The notes beneath the pieces were generated by a model. It worked only from the letters and a program-made list of their open reading frames with translations, did not search any database and had not been told where the DNA came from. Positions 33,517 through 45,299 of a stretch of 64,000 bases of DNA are shown piece after piece. The stretch is taken from assembly GCA_002049455.2 (NCBI GenBank), contig KV918769.1, positions 1-64,000 on the forward strand, written 5' to 3'. The first letter of the stretch is position 1; each line of letters starts with the position of its first letter. Position numbers and translations under genes: made by a program. The stretch is from Porphyra umbilicalis (lineage: Eukaryota; Rhodophyta; Bangiophyceae; Bangiales; Bangiaceae).

Positions 33517-33532
33517 GGTAGAATAGACACTA

Positions 33533-34238
33533 AAAGTCGATTCCACGCATTGAGGCCCATGAGCGCGACTCATATTCGCGCGCAAAGAAATCGGCAATGG
33601 AACGAGCGTGTGCGCTCCTCATGGATGCATCCCGGAGACTGCTTCATCAGCTTTTTTTATGACACACTTTCAGGCGGTTACGACCGTACGCCTGAGAGAC
33701 AGACGTTTTTCCTTGCACCCCACCGTTGTCTTTAACGCCTTTTTGTGGATTTAATGGCCCGCTGATGACGCTGCAGGCGGTAACTTGACTTGGCCAGGCA
33801 ATAGCATGCATGTCATCGATGCTGCGGGACAGTCTGGACGATATTTGTGGCCGTCGGTCAACTTGGGCGGTGGTGGTGGGGAGCAGGTGATACTCGTAGC
33901 CGGCCGAGAGAAAGTGCATTTCTATGGGATGCCCGATCGGATCAATACGTGTCTTGCATAAGAAGCTGGTCAGAGCCAGTTCCGGATCCGCAGAGACGAA
34001 GAAAACGGCGCAATTCTCGAGGGACAGAGAAACACCGAGGTGTATCTCAGCGCTACAAGATCCTTTGAGCGCCTAGTTTTCTTTCCTGGAGTACCCATGC
34101 CACGAAGACCATTTCGGTTTCCTCCTCGTGGTTCAAAAAAGCCTAGAATAGCAGAGAAAACCCTTTTCTCACGAGCCTCAATGCATGGAATAGACCTTCA
34201 TTGTTCTCTCTACGAATTGGATAGCTTATGCCGAGAAT
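33533..34238. other. Unassigned DNA between the piggyBac-like end and gypsy B protease remnant
   Basis: About 700 bp that has no counterpart in a compact protease gene. The protease active site before the insertion and its C-terminal half after it should be only a few codons apart. It may therefore be part of the inserted element or a second insertion. No coding match. Confidence 0.35.
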
Positions 34239-35966
34239 TTGACCACGCTCCCGCGTATCCGAGATGCCAACAACAACCGTCTCGTCACCAACTACGCCAT
34301 ACATTTGTATGTCGACGCCGGAGGTGTGCGTCTCTTTGACCGCTTCCTTGTTTCCGACAACTTGTCAGTCCCGTGCATCTTTGGCACCGAGGTCATTGGA
34401 CGAAACATTGAGGCGATCTTGCCGTGTTTGCGCAAGATCATTTGGCAGGAACGCGTGCGTTGCACGGCGGAGCTGCCTTGGCCAACGCCAATATTGGCTT
34501 GTCAAACGACAGTTCCTGGGACCGCCACTGGCAGGATAATCCTGCAAGGGTGCGAGCCTGCAAGCAGGTACGTGACAGCGGACACCAGGAGGAGTGGATC
34601 ATGGCGACATGTGACACCCTCGGAAAGGTGACGATCACACCGAATGTTCGGGTATGCCGCCACAAGTCAATGCCGGTTGCCCGTGGCCTGGCCATCGTCA
34701 AACCCGACGAGCCCCTCTTGGTCAAGTTATGCATCTTCGGCAAGGACTAAGTCATCGTTCGTAAGAACTCAACCCTGGGGTTCGCGGAGCCCTACCAATG
34801 GCCAATGCTATCAGCAGTCCTGCATGACAACAGTCCCTAGGATGGAACCGATAATTCATCTGCCGACACTGCTCGTGACCCACTGGAGGACCTAGATCCT
34901 AGTGAGGCTCCCGAGTACCTGCACAAGAAGATTCGCGTTATGCTCAAGACACATTCGTCTACGTGAGACGGAACCCTGGGTGTCATCCGTGCAACGGAGC
35001 ACGCCATTGTAACTTTCCCAAACGCTCTGCCCATACGGGCACAACCGTACCGAGCCGGGCCGTTCAAACGGCAAATCATCTCGGACCAGATCAACAAAAT
35101 GTCATTGCACCTAGCAACAGTGCTTGGGCCAGCCCCATGGTCATCGTGCCGAAAACAATGGCAAAGCCCGACTTTGTGTCGACTATCATCGGCTGAACAA
35201 CATCACGAAGAAGGATGCTTATACTTGGCCTCCGTGGGAGACGCTGAACTATTCACGTCTCTTGTCTGCACCGCGGAGTATTGGCAGGTGCTGCTGCGCA
35301 AACAAGATCAAGAGAAGATGGTGTTCACAACGCACTGTGGTATATAACAATGGTCATCTATGCCGTTCGGCTTGACAAATGCACTTGAAACCTTCCATCG
35401 AGCCTGTGATATCATCCTATCGGGCTTGAAGTGGCAGATATGCCTCATCTACTCGGATAATGTCATTATCTTGTCCGAGACGCGGAAAACACATTAAGGA
35501 CGTGGACACGGTCCCGCACCGCCTCCACGACGCCGGAACTACGCTGAAATTGGAAAAGTGCACGTGGTTCTCCGACAAAGTCGAGTACCTTGGACACATC
35601 GTCCGCCCGGGGCGACTGCACGTGCATAACAAGAACGTTGATGCTCTGAAGCATGCAAAGCTCCCCACCACAAGAACCCAACTGAAAAGCTTCCTGGGTG
35701 TGTGCAATGTCTTTCGACGCTTTCACAAGGACTTTGCCCAACAAGCGAAGCCCCTGAACGCCCTGAAAAGTTCCGACATCCCACCGGATCTACCGACACC
35801 TACTGACGCAGCCGTCGCTACATTTGAGGACCTGCGTAGCGCACTGTTGTGCCCACCCGTACTGGCGTCGCCAAACGCCAACCGGAAGTTCGTCGTTGTC
35901 GTGGACGCATGCGCCCACCAAGTCGGATGTACCCTCCTTCAGGAGGGGCCGGGAAGCTCGCGTTAG
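34239..35966 (+). pseudogene. pol of gypsy B: protease end, reverse transcriptase and RNase H start
   Basis: The protease C-terminal part reads RFLVSDNLSVPCIFGTEVIG. After frame changes come spacer blocks (NVRVCRHKSMPVARGL), RT blocks LCVDYHRLNNITKKDAY, YWQVLLRKQDQEKMVF and MPFGLTNALETFHRA, and the catalytic box reading YSDN instead of Y-x-D-D. EYLGHIVRPGRLHVHNKNVD and TQLKSFLGVCNVFRRFHKDF follow, then RNase H VVVDACAHQVGCTLLQ. It stops at 35966, just before the 3' LTR; integrase is missing. Several frames and stops: dead. Confidence 0.8.
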
Positions 35967-35971
35967 AGGTA

Positions 35972-36363
35972 CGTAGCACATCTTCGCACACAATCGGCAT
36001 TTGCCACCGGTAGCCCCCTTGACTGGCCAAAATCCACGTACTGTGCGAATTGACCTGTGGAATGCCCTTTGGGCGGTTACGTCCACATTGCTCATTTTTT
36101 ATGGTTAGCTTACCTGTCCTATATGTATGCCGGCGCTCACTACAATCGCTTGTAATCGGACGTTCGATCGACCAGAGTCCTCGTTTGTACTGAATCACCA
36201 TGGGCCTGGGGTCGCCATCGTGGGCACCACCCGGCCCCCCATCGGATGCTCTTCAACAAAAGGTACTTCTTCCTCGCCTCAACGGCAATAGAACTCGACT
36301 TTTTTGCTTGTCTACGGTCGGTCCCAATACATTAGTATTTGATCCAACGTTACTAATACCACA
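35972..36363 (+). repeat. 3' LTR of gypsy B
   Basis: 392 bp, aligning with the 5' LTR (26121-26513) over its full length and ending ...TACCACA. It is followed by GTCAG, the presumed second copy of the target site. Confidence 0.8.
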
Positions 36364-36368
36364 GTCAG

Positions 36369-37220
36369 GGCCGCCCTCTTCTCCTTTCCCTCTGGGACAT
36401 CCGCGCCCTCGCCCGCATCATCAAGGCCTACCGCTTCTCCTTCGCATAGAACTTTACTCAACGGGTGAACGCGCCTCGGGCGAGCGCTGGCAGCACCCGC
36501 ACGGTGCGGCGAGCCATGCACAAGCCGGGATTTATGTCCGCCACGCCTGCCACCAAGCCCTGGGTGTCGGATGTCAACAAGGTCCAGCGCGTGGCCTGGG
36601 CCAAATAGAGACATAGCTGGGGCGACGAGTGGAGCTGTGATTTCTTCATGGACGAGTCGTCTGTCGAAGTCAAACTTCCAAGCCGTGCGCGCGTCTGGCG
36701 GTCTGTGCGCGAGCGGTTCCAGCCGTCGTGCCTTCGGCCGTCCTTCAAGAGCGGTAGTCAGACCCTCACGGTTCGGGCTGGCTTTTCAGCCCGCGGCCGC
36801 ACCCCGCTCCGCTGCGTCAGCGGGTCGATGAACACGGAGCAGTACGAGGAAGTGCACGCCGACGACATCTTCAACTACATAGTGGCCAACTACGGCGCTC
36901 CTGACGCCGCCTGGCTGAAAGAGGACATGGCACCATGCCACCCCTCGAAGAGGAGCGAGGCCCCCAATGTCTCTCTCGGGCTCAAGCCCCTGTCATTGGT
37001 GGAGCAAATCCCGGACCTCCACCCGATTGAGAACGTGTGGAATAAGCTGGAACGCCGCCTCCGCTTTCAGGCCACCTCTCGCAGTAACCTGGACTAGCAG
37101 CGGGAGACGCTGTGTGAGGAGTGGCATGGCTCCGCTGCGTTCTTTAACTCCCTTATTCAGTCCATGCCACGCAGTGTGAGTGCCGTCATCACTTCCAATG
37201 GCGCCGGAACCAAGTACTGA
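36369..37220 (+). pseudogene. Tc1 transposase C-terminal part (element B), decayed
   Basis: Continues the N-terminal fragment at 25941-26120: WDIRALARIIKAYR, TRTVRRAMHK, TKPWVSDVNKVQRVAWAK, then stop. The catalytic residues remain as FFMDESSVEV, KEDMAPCH and PDLHPIENVW (34 residues between the second Asp and Glu). Stops interrupt the frame after RFSFA, after VAWAK and after SNLD. Ends KYxx-type at TGA 37218-37220. Non-functional. Confidence 0.8.
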
Positions 37221-37451
37221 TTATGGGGCAGTGAGGGGGGGGTGACGGGTTTGGGGGGTGACCACTACATTCTTCATGCCTCTTAAGCGGTCTTTGGCAA
37301 TGACGTGGGGAAGGGGGAGAAAATGAGTCACGGCAGAGTGTCCCAGTTGTTGCCTGCGCTTCCAGCCTACAGGGGGTGATTGATCGCGTGACAAATGAAT
37401 ATGTTGGACTTGACAGACAAATTAGGTGGACAATATTGTCCACGGCCTGTA

Positions 37452-39935
37452 CTGGGAGGTTGCCTATCATTTGACCTGTTCAGAACAAATAAACACAAAC
37501 GAAGAGACAATGGAGGAGCCATAGCGCAGAAATCATATTACTATCAAGCTCACGACGTGACAGAAGATATTCCGCGAAGAAACAAATTGCCTGACATCTT
37601 TGTAGTTTTCGCTTATGGCGGCTATGTGTCTCCCCTATAGGCCCGAAATCGGGCCGATCGGTCCCCAACCCCTGATCTGTAAGTACCCGTTTTTGACCCC
37701 GTCAGGGCACATTTTCTTGTCCGAATCATCATCTTTGGGCCTCCTTTCCAACCTCATCCGACTGCTTGAGACCATCCAGCCTGTAGGGCTGCGCCCATCG
37801 TAGCACGTCGTGACCTTCCTGCTGAAAAAAAACAACCACAAAGTGGCAGGCGGTTCGCTGACCTTGTAAACGGCATCTTGAGTAGATGCTTTACTTTCAG
37901 TAGTCCGTGTACCGGCTCCACACCGCCCGCCCGCCCCCCCCCGTCCACCGCTCATCAACAAAAAGCTAGCGTCTCCCTGTTTTTTGGGGGCCACTGAGGG
38001 TGCACAGGCACCCTGCACCGTCAAAGAAGACATCTTCTTAACAAACGCACCATTCGCCTGGCTCCAGGGACTCGACATCGACACCAGTTGCCACTCCCCT
38101 GGTGGGATTGCCACCGGATGATGCATAGTGAAGGACGTGCAGTTTCTCGGTCAGGAATATCATCTCATACATTACCTCCACACAGGACCGTAATGTGCCC
38201 CTGCTTGGCCTATGCTCAACCCTAGAAGCCAGGCCTGCTTCACTCAGTCGTCTGGACGGCGAAGACTCTAGATTTGTGCCCCTTCTTTCCGTTGACATGG
38301 TACGAAGCCGGCAGAAAGGTGACTCAGGGAGCTGCAATCAGCTGCTTACAGCCGGATCAGTTTTAGGCACCCGGTCTGTCATTGGGCAACCTCCCGGTAT
38401 CGCCCGGTTCGGACGTTCTGGGAGGGTTGGGGAGGGGGGGGACGGTGTTTGTCCCATTCTACAGAGGCCGTATGATCATTGCTTCAAACATCTTTTGATA
38501 CAGGGGTATTATATGTGTCTTCTTTGTTACAGACCGTCACGGCCGTAGCCCATGCTCATCGTACGATCGAGAAAAGCATCAACGTGCATTCGTAGGTGCA
38601 AAGTTGCTCGATTTCTCACTCAAATGCCCCAAGAACGGCGATTCCGACACCGCATCGTCTGCAAAGAGCGGCGCATGCTGATTTGCTGTGCTGGCGCCAG
38701 TACTCACAATTTTCAAATTGCCTGCGAAGGCGTCCAGTACAGGCTGAAATGGCATGTACTGGGCCATATTCGACCCCCCTCCACACTGCAAAACTTCCAA
38801 TATAGTATAGAAACGATATTCGCGTTTTAGACCGCAGCGCTCCTCTGCACGCGCCCAGTATAGGAATACACTGCGCCCACAACGCGCCTGGCTGCTACTC
38901 CGCGGCACTGAAACTGCTCAGACATCGTGTACATGGGGGTCTTTCCGGCGCTGGGTGGGCACACGTAGAACTCGCAGGACATCTCACTATCAAGAAGCGT
39001 AACGCGGCACCTACAAACGGCGATCTATCACGCTTCCCTTGCAGGCTGTCGTGAGGCTCTTTGTTTCTCTGCAGGGGGGCCGTTTATGTCTCGACTCATG
39101 CGTTTCTTCTTTGGCTGCGCTTCCTCGGCAAACACTGCATCTTATGTCAAGCAGAGTCCAGGCCAGAAAACAGTACCAAGAATAAAGACTAAAGCAGAGG
39201 TCACACCGCCCCGGCTTGATCGCATGCTGGAGCCCCGCGTGCCCTGCTACGCGCGTCAATGATATAGAAACGAGTACACCAGCGTCGAACGCAGAGAAGC
39301 CAGAAAGAGATAAACACGTAGCCAATCACGAGAAGCAAAGAGATCCACGAGCAACACGGTTTTTCAACCCTCTCAGACGCACCGAAAGGGCACATTGTGC
39401 GCGGTCCGCCCAACCTCTTTCGACTCAGTGTGCAGCTGCGCGCTGTCGTTTGCGACTCATATGTGATGCGACCCATGGAACACAGCGATAGCCTCCCTGT
39501 CAGCTCTCGACAGCAATGCGGCGTCATCAAACTGTCTGCACGTATCTGATTGGGCAACGATAGCTTTTCGAACGGAACTTTGGCCGGTATCCACCTTCGT
39601 TGCTCGTTTTGATACGTGCTGAACGCTGGTGGCTTCTGGCAGTCCAGGGGCGCCCGACACAGATTGATGTGTGACAAACCGTCCTGACTGGCCCTGGCAC
39701 GCGGCGAAACGACGAAGGCACACCCGATCTCATTGTATGCGCGTCACTTGTAGCCTGCTTCAGCAGGAGCGACAAGCCCACGAATGTGGCCCGATTTTCC
39801 TGGTCCACCCCACGGGGCCATCACGTGGGACTTTTAGCCCACGTTCTGGACCCCCGCCCCCCCCAGATGACGTGCGTTCGGCCCCCCGCCCACTGCCGCC
39901 GCTCCGAATTGATGCCAGTACGGCAATCGCGCCTG
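37452..39935. other. 2.5-kb region without recognised genes
   Basis: Moderate-GC, AT-richer DNA. Short open frames only, none with a recognisable domain. No clear repeat family was read. Confidence 0.35.
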
Positions 39936-39937
39936 TA

Positions 39938-40565
39938 TGGTGCGTGTCCCAAAAATGAGACATGCGCGTTTTCTAAAGGGCTGACACATCACTGCACGGG
40001 GGCAGGCGGCGTGGGGTCCGAGAAATTTCTCGACTGGCCTCCATGGACTGAGCCTCTCCCGAAGCGTGTTTGACTGACAACTCCTTAATACTCGCCTGTG
40101 GGCCCTGTTCTGTGGACCTCTCAGATAGCCCCGATCTTGGAGCCAGTCTTTTTCAGGTTCTTGAGGTTAAAGGTTTGCAGCGCCAAAGCTCGTGTGCTAA
40201 CTGGAGCTTCGATGAGGGGTGTCCCAAATCGTGTTTTCCTCACAGGGGGCTACATGGGGGTCTTTTTCACGTTTTTATTTGTAAGGTGGTGCCATTTTTT
40301 TCGTGCACAAAATGTCAGCACATGCCTGCTCTAGTATCTGTGCATTTGATTAGGCCGTGTCATCGTCACCTGTCGAAGTTGCAATGAATGACACTTTCCC
40401 CCATGACACGTCAGGATGTGCCACCTCTGTCAACACTGTCAGGGGCTGTTCTGGAAGCACATTGGGACCGAGTGGGTCACGTTACATTATCGGACCGTTC
40501 CAGAAGGCCAGTGGGCCGAGAAAAAAAGAAAAAACCGCCATGTCTCATTTTTGGGACACGCACCA
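39938..40565. mobile_element. 628-bp mariner-like non-autonomous element (MITE)
   Basis: Perfect 27-bp terminal inverted repeats: left TGGTGCGTGTCCCAAAAATG... at 39938-39964, right at 40539-40565. They are flanked by TA at 39936-39937 and 40566-40567. A further partial copy of the end (CATGTCTCATTTTTGGGACA) follows immediately at about 40572. No transposase frame inside. TA target and long TIRs indicate Tc1/mariner mobilisation. Confidence 0.75.
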
Positions 40566-40875
40566 TATGACCATGTCTCATTTTTGGGACATTTCAGCTA
40601 AGGCATGTAAGTGAGAGATATCTCCAAAACGGAAACTCCTTGACAGCCGTGAACAGGCCAATGGAGGAGCAGATGTAGGTGCCTATTGCTGACCTCCAGA
40701 AAATTGCGGTTGCAGAGTGGTTGCAATCATTCAGCAGCGTACGTGGTTCAATGGAAAGGCTAGGAATCATGTGAGTTTCTTACACAGTCTCCTCATGCAG
40801 TTCTGCGCGCTGGAAACGCACATCAGGATCTCAAGAAATCCAGGCACGTGCGTGCAATACCCTGGCCTTCAAGGC

Positions 40876-41237
40876 TAGGGTTGCTCAGAACGCTCGTTCA
40901 GGGCGTCCCCAGGGCGTCATTTCGGCGTCGTGCGCCCCTAACGCCCCAACTCAAAAGGGCGTCAACAAGGCGTCGCGAAGAGGAACTTTTCAGGGGGGTC
41001 CACATGATTCATCAGGTGGCGGCTGTGCACCTTGGTTGAGGACAGGCACCCAGTCTGGACACAAAAATGATATATGAGAGCACGATATAGGTGCTACTTG
41101 AACGATATGGCTTGTATTGAGGGTGCTTCTTGGGGCGTCGTGAGGGCGTTTTGGCTGCCTAATGGGGCGTCAGTAAGGCGTCTCATCCGTCGTGCGACCC
41201 TGACGCCCCCGAAATAGGGGCGTCGTGTGCAACCCTA
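40876..41237. mobile_element. 362-bp hAT-like non-autonomous element
   Basis: Short terminal inverted repeats TAGGGTTGC (40876-40884) and GCAACCCTA (41229-41237). Both ends are densely packed with GGCGTC/GACGCC subterminal motifs, a hAT habit. Flanking octamers TTCAAGGC and TTCAGGCC match at 6 of 8 positions, consistent with an eroded 8-bp target duplication. No coding capacity. Confidence 0.5.
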
Positions 41238-42689
41238 TTCAGGCCGGTGGCGCGCTCGGCGACGCATCGACACCGGGCACGCCGGCCGGCTCCATAGCCG
41301 CGAGCGTGTACGAGGCCACGTACAGCCACGTTGCCGTGGCGGGGGGAACGTGGGGCGGGGAAAGGGGTGCCGCCGCCGCCACCGCAGCGGCGGCGGCTCG
41401 CCGGCGTCGTGCGACACCCACGGGAGGGGCCGTCCCTTCGCCGCGCAGCGCACCTGCGCAGGGCGGGCGAGGTGGCCGGCACGGCGCACGGGCGGTCGGG
41501 TGGGACCGACCGCCACGCGACGGGGCGCCTCTAACCGCGCCGCTAGATGGCGTCAGAAACCGCCGACGAGCCGCCGCAACAGAAGCCGGCGCGCAGACAC
41601 GATCACCCGCGGGTCATCGCGGGCGCGTCGAACCCCGAAGTCGCTGCGCGCGGTCGCCGCGCGCAACTCGAGGCGGTGGTGGGGGGCAGGGGGGTAGGTG
41701 CCGTCCGGGCCCTGTGACCCTTGTGGCAGGGCAGTCCTTCTCAGCCACGTAACTCTGTTCGCTTCTAGCGTCATCGCGACTCTTCCAGCACTGACACGCC
41801 CTCAGATCCCTGAGGACACGAATGCAGACTGCCATCTCTGAAACAGAGAGCAAGTCCCGCGATCTAAGTATATGTGTGCATCACTACACTTTGAAAGCAC
41901 CCTGTCCTAAAGACCAGGGAAATCTGAAAATACTTATTGATCTTATGAGAAATCACAGGTCTGGCCCAGAACCCGCTCCATGCCCTCTTCAGGCCCAAGC
42001 AAGCGGCCCAAAAATCTCAGGAAATCTAATTGTGGGTTGCAATGGCTCTGCCTGACTCCTGCAAGTCACGTTGATTGGCTTGCAAGATTACTGGCGGCAA
42101 CTCTCAGGCAATAGTACGATCGTGGCTTGCCGAACAGTCAATCCGACTTCATTTCCATACTGTGTCGTCGGCTCTGCCTGCCTTCTCTCTGGAACCGCCA
42201 TATTTCGCAGATTTGCAATAGCAGGCCTATGAAGCTCTTCTCGAGGTTGAATGGTACAGTCCTCCATGCTGGAGACATCCTCCTTGAAATTGTGTCGCGG
42301 CACGGGGGGGGGGGGTACCCAGGCGATACTGCTTACTGCGGGAGATTTTCCCCCGGCCTTGGCCGTGTACGCCACACAAGGTTACAGCTCTTGCGTCTCT
42401 CGCCGAACCCGCAATGCGGCTATGGCGCGACGCTTTGTGAAGCTCACTTGGGGCGCTCCTTGGCGTTTAGACATACCGCCTCCATACAGTCAATCCTCGA
42501 TGATGGCCCACCCCTATGGCACGAATTGCACCTGCCAGCACTATTGGTACAGCCAGTTTAGAATGCTACTTCATCAAAACTCGTGACCAGAAGCTGCCCT
42601 CCTGATGCGATCAATGCAGGTCGGTCTTTGAAATGGTGCTCAGAGCCTTGCGCGACGTGAGAATGTGACTTGATCGCCTCTCTGGGAGC

Positions 42690-42719
42690 GGTGGAGATGC
42701 TCTTACGAGCATCTCCACC
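42690..42719. repeat. Perfect 13-bp stem hairpin
   Basis: GGTGGAGATGCTC, a TTAC loop, then GAGCATCTCCACC. Looks like abutting inverted transposon ends or a cruciform; the owner element is not identified. Confidence 0.7.
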
Positions 42720-44513
42720 AATGGAGCCAACCGTCCAACCCAACGGCCACGTGTGCGCAACGTGTGGCGCTGTCACTGGCTCTCCAAAGGCAGAGCCAAA
42801 ACTAAGCAGATCACGTCTCAAACGTGGGCTCGCCTCGACGTCTCTGGCGGTGGGCCTCTTTTGTGGCACGCCAGTATTCCCACAGACGCACTAGAGAGAA
42901 TCTCCATGACTGCCAGATCGTCTCGCAACTGTCTGCAAGCCCCGGTTTACGCTGTCCATTGGCTTTCGTGGTCCGAACAGGAAACCAGGGGTTGGCCAAA
43001 CGACTCGGGGCGTCTCCAAACAGGCCTGTTTGGAGTGGCGCTGCCGTTCAAGCTCCAAAAGAAGGGCGATCCCGCAAGGCCACTACGAGATGCATTAATG
43101 GATCAGAAAATGAGAGGAGTGCAACTTTTGGGCCGTCACACCACCGTCACACACTAAAGTCTATCTCATCTTATTAGTCCTATGGAAAAACGGCTCTGGT
43201 TTCGGCGCATGTGCAACAATCGACCCCAAACTTCGTAGACGTATCAGAGGGTGGCCCCCGGGTCCTCCGAAGAAAAAACGGAGCACGAAGCGCAGCACAT
43301 CCCACCCGTTGATGCCCACTCCCGCATTCGTATCGATCAGGGGCATCCGATCCGCCCGATTCTCGACAGCACCCGATTTATGACTGACCAAGGCGGGAGG
43401 AACGCAAGAGCAGGGTGGCTACGTTTTCAGCCTCGTGAGCGAGATCTCTTGATGCCGCACGGATAAGGAGCAAGGACGGTGACAGCTGACTAAAGGAAGA
43501 GAATTCACAGTGAACAAGTATCTGAGAAGCGTCAGCCATATGAACTTACTGGCAGCGGCCTCCGAATAATGTGCACAACTGGACGCCCACCGGCGTCGGG
43601 GGCATGCTGCCCTGGCTGTCGGCGCCAGCTGCAACCGCCCCCGCACGCGCGCCGTCTGAGCGCAGTGCCGCCTCCGTCCCCTGCCCCCCCCCCCCCCCAC
43701 CCGCCCACGCTCGGGCCCTTCTTGTGGTGGGCCGGCGCGGTTGGCCCGCGCGGGCTGTGGGGTCGACAACGGGGCGATGGATGTCGGCGCGGTGGCGGAT
43801 ACGGTTGCGATCGCAGCGCCGCCGCCGGCAGCGGCGGGTGCAGCCGTAACGCTGACGCCGCTTGCCACGGCGGGTGCGGCGCACGCGACCACGTCGGCGG
43901 TTGGAGCTCGCCCGTCGCCGGCGGCGTCAGCCGCCGCGCTGAAGTGCAGTGCGGCGCTCGTTGCCGCCGGCGCGACGCTCGTCACCGCCGACGCAAAGCA
44001 ACTGCAGTTGCGGAGCAGCTGTTCGCCCAACCCCCCCCCCACCCCCCCCCCGCCTCCCCACCACATAGCGCTCTCCGGCGGCGCCGTTGCTTTTCTGGAG
44101 CGAATAGTCCGCTTCGGCCACCGGTGCAGTGGCACACACACGCTGCCCCACGACGGCGGTCGCGGGAGGCTCGACAGCGACGGCGGGGGAAGGGTGAGGG
44201 GGTAAGTGTGCGACGGCGCTTGAGCCACTCAGAGAGGCTTACCGCAGCCAGGGGACCACCTTTTAGTAGGATGGTAGGACGGTACATTGGGAAAGGGATG
44301 ATCCGGCTATTAGAGCATTTCCATGAGACCACCATCCTCGTAACTTCAGGAGGGGACTCAAGTCGTTTACAGAGCCCCTCTCCCAGGACACTGTGGAGGG
44401 GTGCTTGGGACACGTCGGTCCCCTCGTGGTCCTCTCGCTGCCACGTGTGATCCCCTGTCTGAAGGTAAGGAGCAGTCCGAGCGTACCCCCAGCCAGGGGA
44501 CCATATCACACCC

Positions 44514-45299
44514 ATGCCAGAATACGTCCTGGTCGCCTTCACGGTGTCTAGCGCCCCTCTCGCCTGCTCCCGCCTCGACCTGACCCCTGCGTCGACTGTC
44601 CTCGACCCCTGGGTCGACCGTCATCCGCGTTGCCCGTCCATGCCTGGCGGTGACGTGGGCGTTCGAGCTCTTCACCCAAACGCCGCCGCTGACTTTGTCG
44701 TGTCAACTGCAGCGGCAAGGCCGGTCAAAACTTTTGTCGTGGCGCTGCTCTCCACGGTGGCCGTCCCCACGCGGTGGTCGGTTGGCCTCCTTCTGTTGCC
44801 ACCGTCGCCTCTTCCGGCGGCAACTGGTGGTGAGCGGGCAACTCGAGCATACGTGCGCGCTGCCGCCGACGCCCTCGCTCGTCTCGATGAGCACTGCGGC
44901 GTCGCGTGCGGTCGCGTCCCAGGTGGCTGGCGTGTCTGTGTGCTGGCTCCTCCCAAAGCTGTGTGTGGTGTTTCGGCGACGGCGTTGCCCTCTGCCACGA
45001 TCGAAAAACGCCGCTGGCTTCCCGTTGGCAGTAGCACGGTCGCACCCCCCCACGAGCCCACGCCACTACCGCGACCGCCGCCGCCGGCGCGGGGCCAGCC
45101 CCCGGCAAGAGCACGCGCTGTGAGCCGCCCAGGAGACCTCGCGCTGACTGCCGCAAGGGCTGCACAAGCCGCCGCGCGACGCACTCGGTTCAGGCTAGGA
45201 CGGCGGCCGCTGGCAAGGACGGCGGCCGCCGCGGGCGCACCCTGCAGGCCGCTTGAGCTGCGGGCGGCAAGCAGTAGCAGACGCGCTCCTTTTGCATAG
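44514..45299 (+). CDS. Hypothetical protein
   Basis: A 261-codon frame from ATG 44514; a second plausible start is ATG 44641 (MPGGDVGVRALHPN). The middle has balanced composition (FVVALLSTVAVPTRWSVGLL, YVRAAADALARLDEHCGVAC) with a hydrophobic stretch. The last third becomes Pro/Arg/Ala-rich like random GC-rich frames. No family was recognised. It may be one exon of a larger gene or a chance frame. Confidence 0.22.
   Translation: MPEYVLVAFTVSSAPLACSRLDLTPASTVLDPWVDRHPRCPSMPGGDVGVRALHPNAAADFVVSTAAARPVKTFVVALLSTVAVPTRWSVGLLLLPPSPLPAATGGERATRAYVRAAADALARLDEHCGVACGRVPGGWRVCVLAPPKAVCGVSATALPSATIEKRRWLPVGSSTVAPPHEPTPLPRPPPPARGQPPARARAVSRPGDLALTAARAAQAAARRTRFRLGRRPLARTAAAAGAPCRPLELRAASSSRRAPFA

Larger units (their letters stand above)
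28492..33532 (+). mobile_element. piggyBac-like DNA transposon inserted in gypsy B protease
   Basis: Candidate ends are TAGTTTCTATTCTGCC (28492-28507) and GGTAGAATAGACACTA (33517-33532). As inverted repeats they share TAGTxTCTATTCTxCC. Just inside both ends are direct copies of CTCATTTGAT-type motifs (28510-28545 and 33455-33506). A decayed piggyBac-type transposase lies inside. A TTAA target duplication, usual for piggyBac, is not evident, so the exact ends need checking. A TATA-like TTATATAC lies at 28860-28867. Confidence 0.55.
26121..36363 (+). mobile_element. Ty3/gypsy LTR retrotransposon B (decayed, itself interrupted)
   Basis: Bounded by LTRs 26121-26513 and 35972-36363 and by a near target duplication GTCGG (26116-26120) versus GTCAG (36364-36368). 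The internal order is PBS, gag, protease, spacer and RT/RNase H in one direction; integrase is not seen. A 5-kb piggyBac-like element splits the protease. Many stops and frameshifts show it is old. It inserted into the transposase gene of Tc1 element B. Confidence 0.8.
25730..37449 (+). mobile_element. Tc1/mariner element B, split by a Ty3/gypsy insertion
   Basis: The left end CAATCGATGGACAAAATCG (25730, after TA 25728-25729) and the reverse complement of the right end CAGGCCGTGGACAATATTG (ending 37449, before TA 37450-37451) are imperfect inverted repeats related to element A. The 5' part (25730-26120) holds the leader and transposase HTH; the 3' part (36369-37449) holds the catalytic domain and right end. 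Removing the gypsy element with one target duplication leaves about 1.5 kb, matching element A. Confidence 0.75.
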
